From positions 1 through 12,927 of the forward strand of contig CAZKTU010000195.1 of assembly GCA_964555675.1 (NCBI GenBank): a stretch of DNA of 12,927 nucleotides. The letters are read 5' to 3'. The notes below the pieces were generated by a model. It saw only the letters and a list, made by a program, of their open reading frames with translations, did not search any database and was not told the origin of the DNA. This stretch comes from CAIWXH01 sp964555675 (lineage in GTDB: Bacteria; Chloroflexota; Chloroflexia; Chloroflexales; Chloroflexaceae). Positions 1 to 5,916 of the stretch are shown in pieces (the stretch's first letter is position 1; each line of letters starts with the position of its first letter). Position numbers and translations under genes: made by a program.

Positions 1-126
1 CCCGGCAGCGCCTTTCATCACCCGGAACAGGGCATGGTCGACCAGCGTATATTTCCCGGGGATCGGCGCAGGCACGATTGTCGGGTCGAACGCCAAATGT
101 GGGACATCGAGGGGCCGCGCAGCCAT
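1..126 (-). CDS. Partial cupredoxin-like protein resembling the C-terminal end of NirK-type copper nitrite reductase
   Basis: The reading frame runs off the left edge, and the first 42 residues are visible. It starts at an ATG preceded by a good ribosome binding site (AGAGGAG, 7 bases upstream). The frame is closed by a TGA at about 196-198, and this is the only ATG in it. Residues 24-42 read GKYTLVDHALFRVMKGAAG. This matches the style of the NirK C-terminal segment, in which the His of the 'LVDHS/A' motif (here His31) is a type-2 copper ligand. In NirK that motif lies near the C-terminus, after two cupredoxin domains carrying the type-1 copper site and the other type-2 ligands. Here it lies 31 residues from the start, so the N-terminal copper domains are absent from this frame. 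It may be a truncated remnant, a short cupredoxin-like protein, or the start of a fusion continuing beyond the edge. The family call rests on motif recognition only. Confidence 0.5.
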   Translation of the reverse strand, partial: MAARPLDVPHLAFDPTIVPAPIPGKYTLVDHALFRVMKGAAG

Positions 127-227
127 GGGACGACTCCTCTGTATACTTCCGGCCAGTGAGGCATTACAACCAGGTACGCTATCTGTATCTCCTGCTCACG
201 ACGATACCCGTTCGCCATCATAGTCCC

Positions 228-243
228 TGTGACTTATGTCACA
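228..243. promoter_or_regulatory. CRP/FNR-family operator palindrome
   Basis: TGTGACTTATGTCACA is a perfect inverted repeat of the form TGTGA-N6-TCACA, the consensus recognised by CRP-type regulators. It lies about 100 bp upstream of the minus-strand NirK-like start and about 110 bp upstream of the predicted start at 354, so it could serve either gene. A weaker related element (TGTGA-N5-TCAC) is at 257-270. The palindrome is seen directly. The regulator family is inferred from the consensus. Confidence 0.6.
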
Positions 244-317
244 ATGCCTGGTGAGTTGTGATACATTCACGCCGTTGACGGCGCGCACGCGACACCATGT
301 TGCACCGTCAGGCGCAC

Positions 318-347
318 TTGTCCCTGGCTCACAGCGTATGCTATACT
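318..347 (+). promoter_or_regulatory. Sigma70-type promoter for a leaderless transcript
   Basis: TTGTCC (318-323), an 18-bp spacer and TATACT (342-347) form a plausible promoter. Transcription would start about 7 bases after the -10, at or next to the ATG at 354. The mRNA would then be leaderless, which fits the lack of a ribosome binding site there and decides the start choice. Confidence 0.5.
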
Positions 348-353
348 GGTGCC

Positions 354-770
354 ATGCCGATGGTGCAGCGACACGATATCAGATTGAGGCTATGGTTTAG
401 CCCCGCCTGCTCCTGGTTGGGGCAGGTTTGCCTGATCGCGTTTCTGGCTGCTCTCGTGCTTAGTCCGCTGTCGCTGAGCAGCGACGCGAGCCGCAACGAG
501 GAGCACCCCGCTCATACGTTCGCACTGACTGTTCGCCCAGACACATCAGAGCAGCGCCCGCCCAGGGCGGGCTTGCCAGTGCAGGATGCTCAACCTCCTC
601 CGACAGCCCATGAGCACTGCGCGATCCATTGCTCGCTCGCTTCGCTGCTCTTCCCCTTGCTGCTACTCGGCGCCCTGTTCCTCACGGCGCGCCTTGGAGG
701 CTTCCTCCCTCTTGGCCTCTTACGCCTCGCAACGCCCCCGCTCTCGCCACCCCCACAGCCTGCCCGCTAA
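354..770 (+). CDS. Small His/Cys-motif membrane protein of unknown function
   Basis: The product is 138 residues from the ATG at 354. That start is chosen over the in-frame ATG at 297 because a promoter -10 element ends seven bases before it. Residues 20-41 form a hydrophobic signal or anchor segment. A Pro/Glu-rich extracytoplasmic stretch follows and leads to HEHCAIHC at residues 86-93, directly before a second hydrophobic segment (about 94-124). The end is Pro-rich (ATPPLSPPP). The cluster of three His and two Cys could bind a metal ion or haem. The layout recalls small envelope proteins of the DUF2946 kind, which often carry His/Cys motifs, but I cannot assign the family. It sits between a copper-enzyme-like fragment and a cell-wall gene block, so copper or metal handling is possible. 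The hydrophobic pattern and high-GC codon use support a real gene. Confidence 0.55.
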   Translation: MPMVQRHDIRLRLWFSPACSWLGQVCLIAFLAALVLSPLSLSSDASRNEEHPAHTFALTVRPDTSEQRPPRAGLPVQDAQPPPTAHEHCAIHCSLASLLFPLLLLGALFLTARLGGFLPLGLLRLATPPLSPPPQPAR

Positions 771-936
771 CCTGTAGCTCCGCGCCGATACCCTAGCCCG
801 AAAGAGCGCTACCTCGCGCTGCACCAGCGCCAGCGTATCAACCAGGCATCTCGCTGCGCGGATTGCCCGTGACGGGTTGTTGTTCCGTGCCCTATTTGGC
901 GCACGAACAAACCAGGCAGCCACAGCGGACGGCGTC

Positions 937-2811
937 ATGATCGGTTCTCCCGACCCTGAGTTTAGTCCTATCGCTCGACGGCGCAGCGCCGCCGAGCGGG
1001 TTCGCGCTCGACGACGGACCAACATGGCCCGAAGACAGCACCCAGCGCTCCGCCCGCTCCTCTGGGGTGGGATGCTCATGGTGCTGATGCTGGGCCTTGG
1101 GATCGGCTTTGGTCATCGTCTGATTGACTGGGCGCAGGGCGGACGTGTGCTGCCCGGCATCGCCGTGCAGGGCGTGGCCCTCGGTGGACTGTCGCTAGAT
1201 GAGGCGACGGCTGCCGTCGAGGCTCGCTTCAGCGAGCTTGCGCGGACGCCGGTCGTTTTCGGCTACGACGGGCAAATCTGGACGCCACAGGCAAGTGAGA
1301 TTGGCGTGTCGGTAGCGCTCGATAGCGCAGTTGTCGAGGCGTATCGGATGGGACGCAGAGGCTCGCTGCTAGAGCGCGTGCGTGATAGCCTGCGCGTCTG
1401 GCGCGAGGGCGCAGCGCTTCCCCTGCGGATTATCGTCGATCAGCAGCGGCTGCAAGCGTATCTGCTCGCCCAGGCCTCCGAGCTGGATCAGCCGCCCCAG
1501 GATGCAGGCGTGCAGGTTGTAGCCGGACAGGTCGTGACCACGCCCGCACGCATTGGCCGGCAGTTGCTGATCGACGAGGCGCTCACCCAGGTCAACGCGG
1601 CGCTGCTCAGTCTCGCGCCGCGGACTGTATCGTTGCAGTCCCGTCAACTCCAACCGGTCGTCGCCGATGTCGCCGACGCCGAGCAGCAGTTACGATCCTT
1701 GCTCGCTGAGCCGCTCACCCTCACGCTGGGTGAGCAGCGTTGGAGCTGGGATGCCGAGCAGCTCGGCGGGCTTGTGGCCTTCGCCCGTGAGCCGCGCAGC
1801 AACGGTGCTGGTGAGCGCGTGATCGCTGTCTTCGATCGCGTCCGACTAGAGGCGGTGCTGCGCGGCCTGGCTGAGGAGAGCGACCTGCAACCCGTCGAGC
1901 CAAAGCTGCGCTTCAGCGGTGGAGCTGTGCAGATCGTCGAGCCGGGACGCGACAGGCGCCAGCTTGAGGTTGCCCAAGCCGTCGACCTGCTGGCGCGAAA
2001 ACCCTGGGGCGAGCAGCGCGCTGTCGAGCTACCCGCAACCGTGGTGCAGCCCACCATCCGCCCCGAGACGCTTGCAACTCTCGGGCTGGTCGAGCTCGTC
2101 GCCGAGGGACAGAGCAGCTTCCGTAACTCGGCGCCCTACCGCATCCAGAACATCCAGGCCGGTGCAGTTCGTATGGATGGTGTGCTGATCGCACCTGGCG
2201 TCGAGTTCTCGTTTAACGACACCGTCGGCGCGATCGATGAGAGCAATGGCTTTACCAAGGGCTATGCGATCATCGACGGGCGGACGCAGCTCGAGTGGGG
2301 CGGCGGCGTGTGCCAAGTATCGACCACGGTGTTCCGTGCCGCCTTCTGGGCCGGCGTCCCGATCACCGAGCGCAACCAGCACTCGTTCCGCATCAGCTGG
2401 TATGAGGAGCTCGGCGAGCCCCCCGGCCTCGACGCCGCGATCTTCACCGGGCCGGGCGGTTACAACCTGCGCTTCGTCAACGACACTGGTAGCTGGTTGT
2501 TGATGCAGAGCACTGTTGACCTGCAGAGGCAGGTGCTCACAGTGCGCCTGTACGGCACGCGCCCCGAGCGCGAGGTGGTTCAGCTGCCGGTGGAGATCGC
2601 CAACCGCGTCGCGGCGCCGAGCACGCCTCGCTTTATCAATGACCCAACGTTACCGGTAGGCACCGTCCGCCAGACTGACACGGCCCGTGGCGGCTTTGAC
2701 GCGACCGTCGGGCGGATCGTCCGTCGGGGCGACACGGTGATCTACCAGGACCGCTTCGTCAGCCGTTACCAATCTTGGCCCGATATCTTCGTCCGTGGAA
2801 CCGGAAGGTAA
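937..2811 (+). CDS. VanW-domain cell-wall protein, probable L,D-transpeptidase (copy 1)
   Basis: The product is 624 residues from the ATG at 937. Earlier (TTG 877) and later (ATG 1024) in-frame starts exist, and none has a clear ribosome binding site. A basic cytoplasmic tail precedes a membrane anchor at about 41-59. Two PG_binding_4-like modules follow (roughly 75-190 and 230-350), marked by repeated 'LDEA' and 'W..P...IG' patterns. The VanW domain spans about 430-560, with GVEFSFNDTVG, GGGVCQVSTTVF (Cys459) and NQHSF (His482). A C-terminal segment ends in SRYQSWPDI. VanW was named from vancomycin-resistance clusters. Work in Clostridioides difficile has reported VanW-domain proteins to be peptidoglycan L,D-transpeptidases using the conserved Cys. 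That role here is an inference. The second copy at 5917-7938 shares 43 consecutive identical residues around the Cys. The protein should act outside the membrane on peptidoglycan, with the NlpC/P60 and YkuD proteins encoded next. Confidence 0.9.
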   Translation: MIGSPDPEFSPIARRRSAAERVRARRRTNMARRQHPALRPLLWGGMLMVLMLGLGIGFGHRLIDWAQGGRVLPGIAVQGVALGGLSLDEATAAVEARFSELARTPVVFGYDGQIWTPQASEIGVSVALDSAVVEAYRMGRRGSLLERVRDSLRVWREGAALPLRIIVDQQRLQAYLLAQASELDQPPQDAGVQVVAGQVVTTPARIGRQLLIDEALTQVNAALLSLAPRTVSLQSRQLQPVVADVADAEQQLRSLLAEPLTLTLGEQRWSWDAEQLGGLVAFAREPRSNGAGERVIAVFDRVRLEAVLRGLAEESDLQPVEPKLRFSGGAVQIVEPGRDRRQLEVAQAVDLLARKPWGEQRAVELPATVVQPTIRPETLATLGLVELVAEGQSSFRNSAPYRIQNIQAGAVRMDGVLIAPGVEFSFNDTVGAIDESNGFTKGYAIIDGRTQLEWGGGVCQVSTTVFRAAFWAGVPITERNQHSFRISWYEELGEPPGLDAAIFTGPGGYNLRFVNDTGSWLLMQSTVDLQRQVLTVRLYGTRPEREVVQLPVEIANRVAAPSTPRFINDPTLPVGTVRQTDTARGGFDATVGRIVRRGDTVIYQDRFVSRYQSWPDIFVRGTGR

Positions 2812-2826
2812 GCACTCGATCCGCCC

Positions 2827-2864
2827 TGGCGCCCTGCGAGCGCCATCACCTCAAGAGCGCCATC
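2827..2864 (+). other. Intergenic hairpin with alternative 3' arm
   Basis: TGGCGC (2827-2832) can pair with GCGCCA at 2840-2845. The decamer GAGCGCCATC occurs twice (2838-2847 and 2855-2864), so the same 5' arm could pair with the second copy. No T-run follows. It may act as a weak terminator or processing site between vanW and nlpC, or have no function. Confidence 0.25.
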
Positions 2865-2900
2865 CCTGTGCTCTCACCCATTTCGCTGGGAGTAGATGGC

Positions 2901-2907
2901 GAAGGAG
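2901..2907 (+). promoter_or_regulatory. Ribosome binding site fixing a TTG start
   Basis: GAAGGAG lies 7 bases before the TTG at 2915. It is the best Shine-Dalgarno sequence in this gap. It selects TTG over the upstream in-frame GTG at 2795, which overlaps the vanW gene and would add a poor-quality extension. Confidence 0.65.
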
Positions 2908-2914
2908 CAGTTTA

Positions 2915-4522
2915 TTGATCCGCGAACCAAGGCCCGCCGCCGACCACGACCTGGCCGCACTGCGCGAGCGTGCCCAGCGTCGGCGCCACTCGATCAGTCG
3001 CCACAATACCATTCAGGCGACGCTGCCTCAGCGTCTTGGCACGCTGCTCTCGCCTCGAACCTGGGCCGGGCACATTCCTACACGCCTGTGGCTCCACCTG
3101 GTGATCGTGCTCATCGTGCCGGCTGCCATGCTGCTCAGCACGCGGAGCGAGCTGCTTGTGCGACCCGCTGATGACGTGGCGCCGACTGCTGTACCAGTCC
3201 CACTTGAGAGCGTGCCACTCGCTATCGGGCCGATCAGCCTGGAACTTGAGCTTGGCGGCTATGAAGGCGACCAACCCGTCCCCGACAGCGCCTTCGCGGA
3301 GATTCTGGGCCTGCCTGAGACCCAGGCAATCCTTGCACGCAGCGAGATCCTCGCCCCGACAACGTTTCAGAGCAACATCCTGGGTGACCAAGTGAACGTC
3401 CGAAACGGGCCGGGACTAGTTTACGATGTGACGGACAAGCTCGCCTCCGGGACGCCACTGAGACTGGAGGGCGTGGTCGAGGACTGGTTCGTCGCCAGCA
3501 CTGCCGAGGGCGAGCAGGTCTGGGTTGCCGCAGAATTGGTGAGCGATGCGGCCACTGCCCAGGCAATCCTGCCGCCTGCAAGCGTCATCCCCCCGCCCCC
3601 GCCGCCGAAGATCGCCACAGTACGCGAGGACGGCCTAAGCGTCCGTGATGGCCCAGGTACGTCCTACGTGAAGCTCGATAGCGTGCAGGCTGGCACGACG
3701 ATCGACCTGCTCTCGCGCTACGAAGACTGGTTCGCGGTGCGCCTGCCTACCGGGCAGATCGGCTGGGTCACGAGCGAGTTCCTGACCATCGGCGACGGCG
3801 TGGTCGAGCGGATCGAGCAGCTGACTAGCGCGCCGGACCCCAACCCGGCTCTAATCGCCATGAGCGACGGCAGCGTCAACCTGCGGGGCGGGCCGGGCAC
3901 GGCGTATCCGAAGCTCGCTACGGCCGCCGCTGGCATGGAACTCAAGCTCATCGGGCGCTACCAGGAATGGTTCAAGGTTCGTACGCCCGATGACAAAACG
4001 GCCTGGGTGTCAAGCGAGGTGCTACCCGTGAGCGCCTACCTGGCCCGACGCGTGCCTGCGGTGCGCGACATCCCGGCCCTGCCGCGGCCGCAGAGCGTCG
4101 GCACCGGAGGACGTGGCGGTAACGCGCCGCCGCTGTCGGCCGCGCAGGCCGGGGGCGTAGTGAACTTCGCGATGCAGTTCGTGGGCACGCCTTATGTCTG
4201 GGGCGGCTCGCGGCCAGGCGGCTTTGACTGCAGCGGGTACATCAGGTACGTGTACGGGCAGTTCGGCCTGAACATGCCCCACAGTGCCACCGGGCAGTAC
4301 AGCCAGCGCTACGGCACATTCATCGACAAGGCGAACTTGCAGCCCGGCGACATTGTCTTCTTCGCCAACACCTACAAACGCGGCATCAGCCACGTTGGGA
4401 TCTACATCGGCGGCGGTCGCGTCGTGCAGGCCCTCGCGCAGGGAGTACCTCTCTCGGCCGTCAGCATGAACAGCGGCTACTGGCAGTCGAAATACTACGG
4501 GGCGATCCGGCCGCGCCTCTGA
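2915..4522 (+). CDS. Membrane-anchored NlpC/P60 peptidoglycan endopeptidase with three SH3 domains
   Basis: The product is 535 residues from a TTG start with a strong ribosome binding site. A long basic cytoplasmic region (1-57) precedes a membrane anchor at about 58-74. Three bacterial SH3 domains follow at about 155-209, 235-292 and 315-372. Each carries the 'VN/SVR.GPG..Y' signature and a '(D/E)WF.V......WV' end. A polyproline linker (226-231) separates the first two. The NlpC/P60 catalytic domain spans 413-535, with Cys439 in FDCSG, His493 in SHVGIYIGGG and Gln505 as the probable third residue (His, Asn or Gln in the family). NlpC/P60 enzymes hydrolyse peptide bonds in peptidoglycan stems, commonly D-gamma-Glu to the diamino acid. 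SH3 domains usually bind wall peptides. The gene sits between vanW and the YkuD gene, with only 15 bases to the latter, so the enzyme probably opens bonds while its neighbours make them. The 57-residue cytoplasmic tail is long for this family. Confidence 0.9.
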   Translation: MIREPRPAADHDLAALRERAQRRRHSISRHNTIQATLPQRLGTLLSPRTWAGHIPTRLWLHLVIVLIVPAAMLLSTRSELLVRPADDVAPTAVPVPLESVPLAIGPISLELELGGYEGDQPVPDSAFAEILGLPETQAILARSEILAPTTFQSNILGDQVNVRNGPGLVYDVTDKLASGTPLRLEGVVEDWFVASTAEGEQVWVAAELVSDAATAQAILPPASVIPPPPPPKIATVREDGLSVRDGPGTSYVKLDSVQAGTTIDLLSRYEDWFAVRLPTGQIGWVTSEFLTIGDGVVERIEQLTSAPDPNPALIAMSDGSVNLRGGPGTAYPKLATAAAGMELKLIGRYQEWFKVRTPDDKTAWVSSEVLPVSAYLARRVPAVRDIPALPRPQSVGTGGRGGNAPPLSAAQAGGVVNFAMQFVGTPYVWGGSRPGGFDCSGYIRYVYGQFGLNMPHSATGQYSQRYGTFIDKANLQPGDIVFFANTYKRGISHVGIYIGGGRVVQALAQGVPLSAVSMNSGYWQSKYYGAIRPRL

Positions 4523-4537
4523 GCAACGAGGAACAGT

Positions 4538-5791
4538 ATGCGAACACAGCGCTGGCACGGCGGCTATCGGCGGATGAGCTATACGCCACTTGCCCTCGGT
4601 CTCCTGCTGCTGCTCTTTGCCGTAAGTGTGGCAGGAAGTGGTGCTGTGTTCGCCCGCCCGCCTGTGTCGGACTTCGCCCCAACATTATCCACCGAGGCGG
4701 CCGCCGCGCGGGTGGCCGCGGCGCGCAACGCCGAGCAGGGCGAGCGCCAGGCTGTACAGCTCCTTGGCCAGACCGATGCAGCACGCCTGCCGCTGCTGCC
4801 GACGCTCTACTTCGAGCAGACTGGCCACCATCTGAGCAACCGCTCGGGCTTTCTCGACTACTGGCGGGCCAACGGGCAGCTGCTGATCTTCGGCTATCCG
4901 ATCAGTGAAGAGCTGAGCGAGAACGGGCGGATCGTGCAGTACTTCGAGCGCGCCCGCTTCGAGTATCACCCCGATCTGCTCGGGCAGCCCGGTCAGGTGC
5001 AACTCGGCCTGGTCGGGCGCGAGCTCACTGACAGCCGAAATGAGCCAACCTTTCAGCCCGTCGCCGACCCGCAGGACGGCACCGTCTACTTCCCAGAGAC
5101 CGGCCACACGCTGCGCGGCGAGTTTCTGCACTTCTGGGATCGCCGCGGCGGCCTGGCCATCTTTGGCTTCCCGATTAGCGAGCCGTTTGACGAGAATGGT
5201 CAGCTGGTGCAGTACTTCGAGCGTGCTCGCTTCAGCTACAACCCTGCTGACATGGAAGGCTTCTACCGCTCAATGGAGCAGACGAACGGGATTAACCTCG
5301 ACACGTTGTACGAGGTGCAGCTCGGTCACGTCGGCCGCGAGCACGCCGAAGCATTGGATATACGCACGAGCAGCGTTGCGCCGCTCCTAGGTGTTCAGCT
5401 CTGGTCGCCGAAGCTTTGGGAGCGACGGATCGAAGTCGACCTTACAAAACAGTGGCTCTCAGCTTACGAGGGCGAGCTCCTGGTATACCAGGCGCCAGTC
5501 GCCACCGGTCGCGACGGCTTCAATACGCCGACGGGAAGCTACGCGATCTATGATCGGCTGCGGGTGCAAACAATGACGGGGAACGCCGGCAGCGAGAGCT
5601 GGTATGTTCCAGATGTACCCTGGGTGCAGTATGTCGTAGGAGGTGTGGCGCTCCACGGCACCTACTGGCACGACCGCTTCGGCACGGGCACCCGCATGTC
5701 CCATGGTTGCATCAACCTGGGGATGGATGACGCTCGCTGGCTGTATGAATGGGCGGACATTGGTACGACTGTACATATTTTTCATACCTGA
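4538..5791 (+). CDS. YkuD-family L,D-transpeptidase with two N-terminal envelope repeats
   Basis: The product is 417 residues, and GAGGAA lies 4 bases before the ATG. A signal or anchor segment is at about 14-38. Two homologous repeats follow (88-164 and 182-270). Each contains '(F/P)(E/.)TGH.L', 'FG(Y/F)PISE', 'ENG..VQYFERARF' and ends in 'VGRE'. The YkuD catalytic domain is at about 296-417, with His373 (LHGTYW), His389 and the nucleophile Cys391 in SHGCINLG. YkuD enzymes form 3-3 cross-links between diamino acid residues of peptidoglycan stems, or attach proteins to them, outside the membrane. The repeats resemble the tryptophan-containing LGFP-type wall-binding repeats, and a wall-targeting role is inferred. 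The gene starts 15 bases after the NlpC/P60 gene, so the two are almost certainly co-transcribed. All catalytic residues of the family are present. Confidence 0.92.
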   Translation: MRTQRWHGGYRRMSYTPLALGLLLLLFAVSVAGSGAVFARPPVSDFAPTLSTEAAAARVAAARNAEQGERQAVQLLGQTDAARLPLLPTLYFEQTGHHLSNRSGFLDYWRANGQLLIFGYPISEELSENGRIVQYFERARFEYHPDLLGQPGQVQLGLVGRELTDSRNEPTFQPVADPQDGTVYFPETGHTLRGEFLHFWDRRGGLAIFGFPISEPFDENGQLVQYFERARFSYNPADMEGFYRSMEQTNGINLDTLYEVQLGHVGREHAEALDIRTSSVAPLLGVQLWSPKLWERRIEVDLTKQWLSAYEGELLVYQAPVATGRDGFNTPTGSYAIYDRLRVQTMTGNAGSESWYVPDVPWVQYVVGGVALHGTYWHDRFGTGTRMSHGCINLGMDDARWLYEWADIGTTVHIFHT

Positions 5792-5852
5792 TCAGGCGCT
5801 CAAAAAGAGCATCACTCGCGGAGTTGGAACCAGCACACGCACAACCGGCGGC

Positions 5853-5870
5853 AGGCGAGCCCGTTCGCCT
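5853..5870 (+). terminator. Possible weak terminator hairpin
   Basis: AGGCGA (5853-5858) and TCGCCT (5865-5870) form a perfect 6-bp stem with a 6-base loop, followed by ACTTTCG. The T tract is too short for a confident intrinsic terminator. The 125-bp gap it occupies is the largest break inside the cell-wall block, so it could separate two transcription units. No convincing promoter was seen after it. Confidence 0.25.
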
Positions 5871-5916
5871 ACTTTCGACGCGGTAAGTTATCCATTGCTT
5901 CTTGGATTGAGTGCAT

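Noticed and set aside
138..167. TTGTAA-18 bp-TATACA on the minus strand before the NirK-like start
   Set aside because: The transcript would start inside or after the AGAGGAG ribosome binding site, so it conflicts with the better-supported translation signal.
720..1116. Minus-strand frames opposite the start of the first vanW
   Set aside because: Arg- and Ala-rich products with no recognisable domain, antisense to a clear gene.
2281..2410. Recent gene conversion between the two vanW copies
   Set aside because: The protein is identical over 43 residues, but the DNA differs at many third codon positions, so selection explains the match better.
2896..3171. Alternative frame beginning MAKEQFIDPRTKARRR in front of the NlpC/P60 gene
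   Set aside because: The start looks natural, but the frame soon turns into low-quality sequence and never reaches the SH3 or NlpC/P60 domains. The TTG at 2915 has a better ribosome binding site and the correct frame.
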